Of a stretch of 64,000 nt of DNA, positions 27,674 to 34,441 are shown in pieces. Each line of letters opens with the position of its first letter. Position 1 is the stretch's first letter. Source of the stretch: Solirubrobacteraceae bacterium (GTDB lineage Bacteria > Actinomycetota > Thermoleophilia > Solirubrobacterales > Solirubrobacteraceae); NCBI GenBank assembly GCA_017882455.1, contig JADGPL010000016.1:21898-85897 (forward strand), given 5' to 3'. The notes below the pieces were generated by a model. It was not told the DNA's origin. It saw only the letters and a program-made list of their open reading frames with translations, and did no database searches. The translations under genes were made by a program, and so were the position numbers.

Positions 27674-27896
27674 TTAGGGCCTGCAGCAGGTCAAAGACGA
27701 GTGTTGGTGGGATGCGCACTCGTGAGACAACCTGAGCAGCCAACGCCCCCGGCCCTGCCGCGTAGGGCTGGTTGATGCAGAAGTCGATGGCGAAGTCGTA
27801 AGGCGTGTTCCACACGCTCACAACGTTCGCGTAGTGCCCGGCAATCTTGTCCGGCGGGACGTTGAGCTGGACTTGTGGCTGGGGCTGGTCGGCCAT
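27633..27896 (-). CDS. DUF3467-domain protein
   Basis: An 87-aa protein matching the DUF3467 pattern: QVQLNVPPDKIAGHYANVVS, VWNTPYDFAIDF, and RVRIPPTLVFDLLQALNQNL. The family is small, widespread and of unknown function, often beside other short genes. GGAG lies about 8 nt before ATG 27896. The last ~13 residues (GGRPALYRL) do not look like the family and arise in the frame that diverges from the apparent C-terminal coding described at 27479-27673. It is the first gene of a two-gene reverse-strand operon. Confidence 0.75.
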   Translation of the reverse strand: MADQPQPQVQLNVPPDKIAGHYANVVSVWNTPYDFAIDFCINQPYAAGPGALAAQVVSRVRIPPTLVFDLLQALNQNLGGRPALYRL

Positions 27897-28128
27897 AAAT
27901 GCTCCGCAAGAGCGGCCAAAGGGCCGGTCAACTGGGGGAACGACACGCTATCCCCCACTACCCCACTGTACAACCCCGTTCGGCAGATTGTTACGAGCGG
28001 TTCCGTCCGATCGCTCGGCGCCGACATAGACCGGCGGTCCACGGCGGGCTGACACTCACCAGCCGTACACGCTCGGCGGCCACATTTTGGACTTCCGTCC
28101 AATGGAACCCACGGCCAGGGGCGCCAAT
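27897..28128. other. Divergent intergenic region without a convincing gene
   Basis: This 232-nt stretch is less GC-rich than its surroundings. It should hold the promoter of the reverse-strand DUF3467 operon (GATAGC-type box near 27948-27953, with TTGTAC about 16 nt further upstream on that strand) and of the small plus-strand gene that follows. Short ORFs on both strands show no protein-like pattern. Confidence 0.4.
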
Positions 28129-28356
28129 ATGCTGACCATGAACCGTTCGGCAACCAACTCAAGCGTCTCATCTCCTCGGCGGTTCATCCTGTTGCCCGAG
28201 GAGCCGGCGGGCGGGGCCTCGCACGGGCGCCGCATCCGTCGCTACAAGCTAACCAGCGTCGGGCCGGGCGCGGGTCGCCAGCGTGCCGGCCTGAACGGCA
28301 TCGATGCATCGACGGCAAGGATCGCCGAAGAGCTCGACCGGCTGGGGCGCATGTAG
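28129..28356 (+). CDS. Small hypothetical protein
   Basis: A possible 75-aa protein (MLTMNRSATNSSVSS ... FILLPEEPAGGASHGRRIRR ... ARIAEELDRLGRM). I do not recognise it. The C-terminal third reads like an amphipathic helix, the middle is basic, and third codon positions are mostly G/C, which supports coding. ATG 28129 or 28138 are equally possible starts. A GC inverted repeat (GCCGGC at 28384-28389 and 28398-28403) lies downstream and may be its terminator. Confidence 0.4.
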   Translation: MLTMNRSATNSSVSSPRRFILLPEEPAGGASHGRRIRRYKLTSVGPGAGRQRAGLNGIDASTARIAEELDRLGRM

Positions 28357-28459
28357 GACTCTGTCTCCCTCTAACACGACTGTGCCGGCTTCCCTCGGCC
28401 GGCGCTCCCGGTAAAGCGGCCGGGCAGGGGTTGTACTTCCTGCTCGGCCGCGTTGCCGT

Positions 28460-28465
28460 TAAGCT
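28460..28465 (+). promoter_or_regulatory. -10 box of small membrane protein gene
   Basis: TAAGCT lies exactly 6 nt before the ATG at 28472; leaderless start predicted. Confidence 0.5.
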
Positions 28466-28471
28466 GGTCTC

Positions 28472-28654
28472 ATGAACGCGAACGAGTCACCCAAGAGGTC
28501 CTTCGGCCGCACGGTCGTTGCCGCGCTCGTCTTCCTGGTGGCCGCCTGGCTGCTGCTGGGCCTGGTCGTGCACGTCATCTCCTTCATCTTCAGCACGCTG
28601 ATCTTCCTGGTGCTCGTGGTGGCCGTGATCTGGGCGCTGAAAGTCCTCCTGTAG
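28472..28654 (+). CDS. Small hydrophobic membrane protein
   Basis: A 60-aa protein with a short charged N terminus (MNANESPKRSFGR) followed by about 45 almost entirely hydrophobic residues, enough for one long or two short membrane helices, ending WALKVLL. Function unknown. The next gene begins 15 nt after its stop, so both are likely one transcript. Confidence 0.65.
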   Translation: MNANESPKRSFGRTVVAALVFLVAAWLLLGLVVHVISFIFSTLIFLVLVVAVIWALKVLL

Positions 28655-28669
28655 GGCCAGGCGGCACCC

Positions 28670-28972
28670 ATGGCATACATCGTCATCGCGGTCAGCTTCG
28701 GCGTCGCGGGCGGCATCGTGGGCAAGATCAAGGGCAGCTCCTTCTGGCTGTGGTTCCTGATCTCGGGGCTCGTGCCGTTCTTCGGCCTGCTCGCCGCCAT
28801 CGCCTACCGCTTCGAGCGCGACGAGCTGCGCCGCGCCTGCCCCAACTGCGGGCGCGTCACCAAGATCTATGACGCACTGTGCACGCGCTGCGGAGCCGAG
28901 CTGGACTTTCCCGAGGCGGCGATTCAGCCGGAGTCCTGGCAGCGCGTGCCCACCGCCCCTGCACAGCGCTGA
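28670..28972 (+). CDS. Membrane protein with C-terminal zinc ribbon
   Basis: A 100-aa protein. Residues 1-45 hold two hydrophobic segments (MAYIVIAVSFGVAGGIVG and WLWFLISGLVPFFGLLAAIAYRF). The C-terminal half is a rubredoxin-type zinc ribbon with two pairs of cysteines, CPNCG and CTRCG, separated by 13 residues. Such membrane-plus-ribbon proteins are common in actinobacteria without known function. It is probably cotranscribed with the preceding 60-aa protein. Confidence 0.7.
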   Translation: MAYIVIAVSFGVAGGIVGKIKGSSFWLWFLISGLVPFFGLLAAIAYRFERDELRRACPNCGRVTKIYDALCTRCGAELDFPEAAIQPESWQRVPTAPAQR

Positions 28973-29054
28973 GCCTGGGTCGGAGCCGCCCGCCACGCGC
29001 CCGCATTCGGCTTCCCTAAGCCCTATTTCGGCTTACCTAATCCGCCGCTTGCCC

Positions 29055-29060
29055 TACGCT
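29055..29060 (+). promoter_or_regulatory. -10 box of the VIT-like gene
   Basis: TACGCT lies 8 nt before ATG 29069 and favours that start over an in-frame TTG at 29060. Confidence 0.45.
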
Positions 29061-29068
29061 TGGCGGCG

Positions 29069-29647
29069 ATGAGCACGCAGACAAAGGCCTCGCCGAAGCC
29101 GGCCGAGCCGATCCAGCCGGCAGACCCCACGCAGCCGCACGAGTCGCTATTGGCCCGCTGGATCCACCGGGCGGGCTTCGCCAACGAGCGCGACTTCGTG
29201 CTGCGTGTGGTGCAGCCGGCGCTCGTGGGCATGATCGACGGGACGGTCTCCTCGCTGGCCCCGATCTTTGCGGCGGCCGTGGCCTCGAGCTCGCACACTG
29301 CGCTGCTCGTGGGGCTCTCCACGGCCCTGGGGGCCGGGGTCAGCATGGGCTGGTCGGAGGCGCTGTCGGACACGGGCGAGCAGACGGGGCGCGGCTCGGC
29401 GGTGGTGCGCGGGGCGATCACCGGCGGGATGACCACGCTCGGCGGCCTCTTCCACACGCTCCCGTTCATCATCTCCGACGTCCACAAGGCGCTGATCGTG
29501 GCCGGCTGCGTGGTGGCGTTCGAGCTGCTGGCGATCGCGTGGGTCAGGAAACGCTTCCTCGAGGTATCGCTGCGCTCGTCGCTGCTGGTGGTGACGGTGG
29601 CCGGGATCATCGTGCTCGGGATCGGCGTCGGGATCGGCTCCTCCTGA
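29069..29647 (+). CDS. VIT1/CCC1-family metal transporter-like membrane protein
   Basis: A 192-aa integral membrane protein. The N terminus is polar and Pro-rich (~30 residues), then ERDFVLRVVQPALVGMIDGTVSSLAPIFAAA resembles the first helix of VIT1/CCC1 iron-manganese transporters (a conserved D-G in that helix), and STALGAGVSMGWSEALSD resembles their second helix (normally G-A-x-SM-x-x-x-E-x). Three further hydrophobic segments follow. It is shorter than most family members and lacks the ferritin-like domain. Substrate Fe2+ or Mn2+ is inferred. Confidence 0.7.
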   Translation: MSTQTKASPKPAEPIQPADPTQPHESLLARWIHRAGFANERDFVLRVVQPALVGMIDGTVSSLAPIFAAAVASSSHTALLVGLSTALGAGVSMGWSEALSDTGEQTGRGSAVVRGAITGGMTTLGGLFHTLPFIISDVHKALIVAGCVVAFELLAIAWVRKRFLEVSLRSSLLVVTVAGIIVLGIGVGIGSS

Positions 29648-29723
29648 GGATCCGCCCAAGCTCCCCCGATCGCGCGACCGCCGCCGCCGCCGCGTACTGA
29701 GGTCCGCGACGGGGCCACTCACG

Positions 29724-29884
29724 CGCGCGCGAGTCATGCCGCAGAGGCCAGCCCCCGACGGGGCCGCTCGCGCGCGCGTGCACGCGCGCGAGTCATGCCG
29801 CCGAGGCTAGCCCCCGCGCCGAGGCTAGCCCCCGCGCCGAGGCTAACCCGCGCCAGGGCCACTCACACGCGCGCGAGTCATGCC
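29724..29884 (+). repeat. Direct-repeat array with alternating CG tracts upstream of ilvB
   Basis: The 17-bp sequence CGCGCGCGAGTCATGCC occurs three times exactly (29724-29740, 29783-29799, 29868-29884). Between copies 2 and 3 lies a tandem 18-bp repeat (29801-29852). The (CG)n runs are alternating purine-pyrimidine and could adopt Z-DNA. Each copy carries an ATG in GAGTCATGCC. There is no spacer regularity of a CRISPR. The array ends about 70 nt before ilvB. Confidence 0.8.
29801..29852 (+). repeat. Tandem 18-bp repeat, 2.9 copies
   Basis: CCGAGGCTAGCCCCCGCG at 29801-29818 and 29819-29836 is identical; the third copy (29837-29852) is shortened and reads GGCTAACCCGCG. A degenerate relative precedes at 29742-29760. 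Confidence 0.8.
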
Positions 29885-29933
29885 AGAAAGCCAGCCAAAC
29901 CCGCTGGTACACTGGCTTTTTCCACCAAGATGA
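29880..29933 (+). CDS. Possible ilvB leader peptide
   Basis: A 17-codon ORF begins at the ATG inside the third repeat copy: MPESQPNPLVHWLFPPR, stop at 29931-29933, 19 nt before ilvB. It contains Leu-Val and Leu codons and ends Pro-Pro-Arg, like the leuA leader (LLLLPPRGE). It uses codons that look atypical for this window (GTA, TTT, CCA, AGA). A candidate TACACT box lies inside it (29908-29913), so promoter and leader readings compete. Low certainty. Confidence 0.25.
   Translation: MPESQPNPLVHWLFPPR
29887..29921 (+). terminator. Hairpin with T tract in the ilvB leader (attenuator or terminator)
   Basis: AAAGCCAG (29887-29894) pairs perfectly with CTGGCTTT (29912-29919), 17-nt loop, and the right arm runs into TTTTT. 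It lies between the repeat array and the ilvB ribosome-binding site, so it could end read-through transcripts or attenuate ilvB. Confidence 0.4.
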
Positions 29934-29936
29934 AGG

Positions 29937-29944
29937 AAAGGAGG
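29937..29944 (+). promoter_or_regulatory. Strong ribosome-binding site of ilvB
   Basis: AAAGGAGG, a full anti-SD match, 8 nt before ATG 29953. It stands out in a window where many first genes of operons have no ribosome-binding site. Confidence 0.7.
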
Positions 29945-29952
29945 TCGGTGAG

Positions 29953-31629
29953 ATGCGAGCTGTGGATGCTTTGATGGAATGTCTTAAGGCGGAGGGCGTG
30001 GATGTCGTCTTCGGCTTGCCGGGTGGCGCCAACCTCCCGACTTACGATGCCTTCGTCAACGGCGGCATCCGCCACATCCTGGTGCGCCACGAGGCCGGCG
30101 GCGGGCATGCGGCCGAGGGCTATGCCAAGGCCACGGGCAAGGTGGGCGTGGCCTTCGCCACGAGCGGTCCGGGCGCGACCAACCTGATCACGCCGATCTG
30201 CGACGCGATGATGGACTCGGTGCCTGTGGTGTTCATCACGGGCCAGGTGCGCACGGAGCTGCTGGGCACGGACGGCTTCCAGGAGGCGGACACGATCGGC
30301 ATCACGATGCCGGTGGTCAAGCACTCGTTCATGATCATCAATCCGCAGGAGATCCCGCGGGCGATCCACGAGGCCTTCCACATCGCGAGCACGGGGCGCC
30401 CGGGGCCGGTGCTTGTGGACATCCCCCAGGACCTCTCCCGTGCGGAGATCGACTACGAGCCGGTGTCGGACATCCGCCTGCCCGGATACCAGCCGAAAGT
30501 GGAGGGCAACCAGAAGCAGATCCGCCAGGCGGCCAAGGCGCTGGCCTCGGCGCAGCGCCCGGTGATCTACGCGGGCGGGGGCGTGGTGAACGCGGAGGCG
30601 TCGGCCGAGCTGAGGGAGTTCGCGACCTCGGACCGCTTCCCGGTCACGTGCACGCTGATGGGCCTGGGGGCGTTCCCGGCGCCGCACCCCCAGTGGCTGG
30701 GAATGCTCGGCATGCACGGCACGCGGGCGGCCAACTACGCGATGGACGAGGCCGACCTGATCTGCGCGGTGGGGGCGCGCTTCGACGATCGCATCACGGG
30801 CAAGCTCTCGGAGTTCGCCCCGCGGGCGAAGTTCATCCACATCGACGTGGACCCGGCTGAGATCTCCAAGAACGTCCCGGCGCACATCCCGATCGTGGGG
30901 GACGCCAAGCACGTGCTGGGGAAGCTGCTCGTGGAGTACCGCGCGATCGGCGCGGATCCGGGTCGGCTGGAGCCGTGGTGGAGCAGGATCGAGGGCTGGA
31001 AAGCCAAGTACCCGCTCGGCTACGAGGACAGCACTGACACGGAGATCAAGCCGCAGTTCATGGTCCAGGCGCTGTGGCAGGCCACGAACGGCGAGGCGAT
31101 CGTCACGAGCGACGTGGGCCAGCACCAGATGTGGGCGGCGCAGTACTACGACTTCCCGCAACCGCGGCGCTGGATCAACTCGGGCGGCCTCGGCACGATG
31201 GGCTTCGGGTTGCCGGCGGCGATGGGCGCGGCGGTGGGCGCCCCGGATCGCCTCGTGTGCTGCATCGCGGGGGACGGGTCGGTGCAGATGAACGCGCAGG
31301 AGCTGGCGACGTGCGCGCAGAACGACATCCCGATCAAGGTGTTCATCATGAACAACGGCTACCTGGGCATGGTCCGCCAGTGGCAGGAGCTCTTCTGGGA
31401 CGGCAAATACAGCCACGTGGACATGGGCGAGTTCCCGGACTTCGTCAAGCTGGCGGAGGCGTACGGCGTGACGGGGATGCGTTTCACGGACAAGAGCACG
31501 CTGGTGGAGGACATGAAGCGGGCGATCGCGATCGACGGTCCGGTCGTGGTGGACGTCCGCGTGACGCGCGAGGAGAACACCTATCCGATGATCCCCGCCG
31601 GCTCGGCCGCTCGCGAGATGGTCGGGTGA
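29953..31629 (+). CDS. ilvB: Acetolactate synthase large (catalytic) subunit
   Basis: ThDP-, Mg- and FAD-dependent enzyme making acetolactate or acetohydroxybutyrate, the first common step to valine, leucine and isoleucine. VVFGLPGGANLPTYDAF with RHEAGGGHAAEGYAKATGKVG holds the ThDP-activating glutamate; GDGSVQMNAQELATCAQNDIPIKVFIMNNGYLGMVRQWQELF is the GDG-NN ThDP-binding motif. Length 558 aa. The stop overlaps the ilvN GTG. Confidence 0.96.
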   Translation: MRAVDALMECLKAEGVDVVFGLPGGANLPTYDAFVNGGIRHILVRHEAGGGHAAEGYAKATGKVGVAFATSGPGATNLITPICDAMMDSVPVVFITGQVRTELLGTDGFQEADTIGITMPVVKHSFMIINPQEIPRAIHEAFHIASTGRPGPVLVDIPQDLSRAEIDYEPVSDIRLPGYQPKVEGNQKQIRQAAKALASAQRPVIYAGGGVVNAEASAELREFATSDRFPVTCTLMGLGAFPAPHPQWLGMLGMHGTRAANYAMDEADLICAVGARFDDRITGKLSEFAPRAKFIHIDVDPAEISKNVPAHIPIVGDAKHVLGKLLVEYRAIGADPGRLEPWWSRIEGWKAKYPLGYEDSTDTEIKPQFMVQALWQATNGEAIVTSDVGQHQMWAAQYYDFPQPRRWINSGGLGTMGFGLPAAMGAAVGAPDRLVCCIAGDGSVQMNAQELATCAQNDIPIKVFIMNNGYLGMVRQWQELFWDGKYSHVDMGEFPDFVKLAEAYGVTGMRFTDKSTLVEDMKRAIAIDGPVVVDVRVTREENTYPMIPAGSAAREMVG

Positions 31630-32195
31630 GCGCGCTCATGGGTGAACCGGGAACCAAGGCGCCGCTCAGCCTCGAGGAGCTGCAGGCGTCCACGGACATG
31701 CGCACGGGGCGCAAGCACGTGCTCTCGATCCTCGTGGAAAACAAGTCGGGCGTGCTCACGCGCATCGCGGGCCTGTTCGCGAGGCGCGGCTTCAACATCT
31801 CGACGCTCACCGTCGGACCGACCGAGGACGTGCAGATCTCGCGGGTGACGCTGACGGTGGACGGGGCGCTTCACCCGATCGACCAGGTCACGAAGCAGCT
31901 GCACAAGCTCGTCAACGTCCTGAAGATCCGCGATCTGGAGCCGGCGGACACGGTCGCGCGGGAGCTGGCGCTGTTCAAGGTCACGGCGGACGGCGTCCAG
32001 CGCGGCGAGCTGATGCAGATCGCGGAGATCTTCCGCGGCAAGGTCGTGGATGTGACCAAGCGGGCGATCATCATCGAGGTGACGGGCACGACGGACAAGA
32101 TCGAGGCGTTCGAGACGATGGTGCGCCCGTTCGGCCTGATCGAGATGATGCGCACGGGCGAGATCGCGATCTCGCGGGGCCGCAGCGAGACCTAG
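31626..32195 (+). CDS. ilvN: Acetolactate synthase small (regulatory) subunit
   Basis: IlvN activates IlvB and confers valine feedback inhibition. The N-terminal ACT domain starts at HVLSILVENKSGVLTRIAGLFARRGFNISTL, followed by the family C-terminal domain (VTKRAIIIEVTGTTDKIEAFETMVRPFGLIEMMRTGEIAISRG). GTG 31626 overlaps the ilvB stop (GTGA) and gives 189 aa with a ~35-residue N-terminal extension; ATG 31638 is possible. Confidence 0.95.
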   Translation: MSALMGEPGTKAPLSLEELQASTDMRTGRKHVLSILVENKSGVLTRIAGLFARRGFNISTLTVGPTEDVQISRVTLTVDGALHPIDQVTKQLHKLVNVLKIRDLEPADTVARELALFKVTADGVQRGELMQIAEIFRGKVVDVTKRAIIIEVTGTTDKIEAFETMVRPFGLIEMMRTGEIAISRGRSET

Positions 32196-32223
32196 TGTCC
32201 CGAGTCCCGAGCTCATAGGCGGG

Positions 32224-33714
32224 ATGCCCGCTGACGCTGATTTGATGGGAGGCACGTTCGCGGGTCCCCGGTCCAGCCCTGCAGGAGCCGGCCACCACAG
32301 TTTTGCCTTGAGCGCGGAGCAGCGCGGGCAGCTGGCCGCGCGCCTGGCCCTGGCGGTGAGGCGCGCGCGGCGCAGCGGCGGGGAGACGCTGGCGAGCATC
32401 TCGATGGCGTTGCCCGCGGAGGTGGACCCCTCGGAGGTCGTGTGTGCCTCGCGCCGGGCGGATGAGCCGTGGTTCCTGTTCGAGCAGCCGGACAGGGGGA
32501 GGGCGGCGCTGGCGGGGCTGGGCGAGGTGGCGTGCCTGCAGGCGCACGGTCCGGATCGCTTCGCGGCGGTGGCGGACCGCTGGCGGGCGATGGCGGCGGC
32601 GGCCGTGAGCGAGCCGAGCGAGCAGCCGCCGGGCTCGGGACCGGTGGCGCTGGGCGGCTTCGCGTTCGCCGAGGAAGGGGGGCGGGCGCCGCACTGGCAG
32701 GGCTTCGAGCCGGCCTCGCTGAGCGTGCCGGAGGTGCTGCTCACGCGCACGGCCCACGGCGGGGTGCGCCTGACGCTCACGGCGCTGGCCCGCCCGGATG
32801 ACACGCCCGAGGAGCTGCTGGATCACCTGGAGCGCCGTTTGGCTGAGCTGCGCGCCCGTGAGCTGCCGTTGCTCGACCCCGCGCCGACGGGGCGCTTCCA
32901 GATCGTCAGCGCGATGCCGCCGGAGCACTACGAGCAGGCGGTGGCCCGCGCGGTCGAGATCATCGGCTCGGGGGCCCTGCAGAAGATCGTGCTGGCCCGC
33001 GAAGTCCAGGTGCACGCTCCGCGAGCGTATGACCCGGCGGCGGTCTTTGGCGTGCTGCGCAGGGAGTTCCCCTCGTGCTTCGTCTTCTGTGTGGGCCGGG
33101 GCGAGGCCACCCTGATCGCGGCCAGCCCCGAGCTGCTCGTGCGCCGCGAGGGCCAGCGCGTGAGCACGCTGGCGCTGGCCGGCTCGACGCGTCGAAGCGC
33201 CGACCCGGCTGTGGACGATCACCTCGGTGAGCAGCTGCTGCGCGACCCCAGCTACCGCCAGGAGCACGCGATCGTGGCGCGGCGGATCGAGCGCACGCTG
33301 CGCCCGCACGCGGTCTGGGTGACGGCGGCCGCCGAGCCAGAGCTGGTGCGCATGGCCAACATCCAGCACCTGGCCACCCCGATCCGCGCGCAGCTGGCCG
33401 CGCCGATGGACGCGCTCGAGCTGGCCGGGCTGATGCACCCCACGCCGGCCGTGGGCGGCGAGCCCCTGGATCGCGCCGCCCCCCTGATCCCGGCGCTGGA
33501 GGGCCTCGACCGCGGCTGGTATGCGGGCCCGGTCGGCTGGACTGACGCGGCCGGAGATGGCGAGTTCTGCGTGGCGCTGCGCTGCGCGCTCCTGCGCGGC
33601 AGCGTCGCCCGCTGCTATGCGGGCAACGGCATCGTCGCCGGCTCAGATCCCTCCCGCGAGCTGGCCGAGACGGAGGTCAAGCTGCAGGCGCTGCTCCCGC
33701 TGCTGGCCGGCTGA
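32224..33714 (+). CDS. menF: Isochorismate synthase
   Basis: Converts chorismate to isochorismate, the entry step of menaquinone synthesis. The chorismate-binding fold is seen in the C-terminal ~270 residues: KIVLAREV, FCVGRGEATLIAASPELLV, GSTRRSADPAVDDHLGEQLL, HLATPIRAQL, LMHPTPAVGGEP and RGWYAGPVGW. HPTPAVGG is typical of isochorismate rather than anthranilate synthases. Length 496 aa. It could in principle serve siderophore synthesis, but menD and menH follow, so MenF is the better name. Confidence 0.9.
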   Translation: MPADADLMGGTFAGPRSSPAGAGHHSFALSAEQRGQLAARLALAVRRARRSGGETLASISMALPAEVDPSEVVCASRRADEPWFLFEQPDRGRAALAGLGEVACLQAHGPDRFAAVADRWRAMAAAAVSEPSEQPPGSGPVALGGFAFAEEGGRAPHWQGFEPASLSVPEVLLTRTAHGGVRLTLTALARPDDTPEELLDHLERRLAELRARELPLLDPAPTGRFQIVSAMPPEHYEQAVARAVEIIGSGALQKIVLAREVQVHAPRAYDPAAVFGVLRREFPSCFVFCVGRGEATLIAASPELLVRREGQRVSTLALAGSTRRSADPAVDDHLGEQLLRDPSYRQEHAIVARRIERTLRPHAVWVTAAAEPELVRMANIQHLATPIRAQLAAPMDALELAGLMHPTPAVGGEPLDRAAPLIPALEGLDRGWYAGPVGWTDAAGDGEFCVALRCALLRGSVARCYAGNGIVAGSDPSRELAETEVKLQALLPLLAG

Positions 33715-33759
33715 GGCCCGTTGAGCGGCGCGTGGCGGCGTGCTCGGTGGCCCGTGAGA

Positions 33760-34167
33760 TCAGACCGCGAGGACCTGCAGAGCGGGGTGTGCCTCGGACA
33801 TCTGCTTGTAGTCCTCGTCCTGGGTGATGACGGGGAGCCCGTGCTCGATCGCCGTCGCGGCGATCAGGGCGTCGGTGAGCTTCACGGTCCGGTGGATGCC
33901 CGCGCTGCGGCAGTCGGACACCAGCCGCGCCCATGCGATCATCACGGCCTCGCTGATCGGGATCGGGTCGGCGGCCCGGGCGAGTGCGAGGGTGTCGGCG
34001 CGCCGCGCCCTCGCGGAGGGTTCCTGAGCGGAAAGCACGCCGAACTGGAGCTCGCCGAGTGTGACCACGGATACGGCCACGTGCGCCGGGAGCTCCTCGA
34101 GCGCTCGCCCGCTCTCGCGGGCGATGAACACCGAGGTGTCCAGGAGCCCGATGTCGGGCGTGCTCAA
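33760..34167 (-). CDS. vapC: VapC-type PIN-domain toxin
   Basis: A 135-aa PIN-domain ribonuclease. The four acidic active-site positions are visible: Asp in GLLDTSVFIARESG, Glu in VSVVTLGELQFGV, Asp in VKLTDALIAATAI and Asp in ITQDEDY. VapC toxins cleave RNA and are neutralised by the cognate VapB. The likely start is TTG 34167, overlapping the antitoxin stop (TTGA). An upstream open frame runs antisense to menD and is not coding. Confidence 0.88.
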   Translation of the reverse strand: MSTPDIGLLDTSVFIARESGRALEELPAHVAVSVVTLGELQFGVLSAQEPSARARRADTLALARAADPIPISEAVMIAWARLVSDCRSAGIHRTVKLTDALIAATAIEHGLPVITQDEDYKQMSEAHPALQVLAV

Positions 34168-34406
34168 AGCTCGTCGAGGGTCTGGCCCACGAACTCGTCG
34201 AGCTCCCGCTGGAGCGCTGGGTCGGCGGCGCGGTCGACGAGCTGTCTGCGGAGATCTGGCCCGGAGAGCCAGCGTGCGCGGCGGCCGTGGGGCACGATGT
34301 CTGCAACCGGCTCGCCGTTTACGGTCAAGGTCACCCGCTCGCCGGCCTTCACTGCGTCGATGACTCTGCTGGTGTTGTTGCGTAGATCCCGCACGCCGAT
34401 ATCCAC
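34164..34406 (-). CDS. vapB: Phd/YefM-type antitoxin of the vapC pair
   Basis: An 80-aa antitoxin starting DIGVRDLRNNTSRVIDAVKAGERVTLTVNGEPVADIVP, the Phd/YefM fold, with an acidic C-terminal toxin-binding tail (ALQRELDEFVGQTLDEL). GTG 34406 is chosen over GTG 34415 because a TACAGT box (34419-34414) overlaps the latter and lies 7 nt before the former. The module lies between menD and menF, 35 nt downstream of menD in the same orientation. Confidence 0.85.
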   Translation of the reverse strand: MDIGVRDLRNNTSRVIDAVKAGERVTLTVNGEPVADIVPHGRRARWLSGPDLRRQLVDRAADPALQRELDEFVGQTLDEL

Positions 34407-34413
34407 GTGCGAC

Positions 34414-34419
34414 ACTGTA
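34414..34419 (-). promoter_or_regulatory. -10 box of vapBC
   Basis: TACAGT on the minus strand, 7 nt before GTG 34406. It gives vapBC its own leaderless promoter, independent of menD. Confidence 0.45.
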
Positions 34420-34441
34420 GCACCAGCTGGCAGCGGTGCTT

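Noticed and set aside
27224-27775. 183-codon plus-strand ORF opposite the HicA-like/DUF3467 unit
   Set aside because: The minus strand carries the DUF3467 pattern and a coherent two-gene layout; the plus-strand product is low-complexity.
29701-29884. CRISPR array
   Set aside because: Repeats are spaced irregularly (59 and 85 nt apart), spacers are themselves repetitive, and there are no cas genes.
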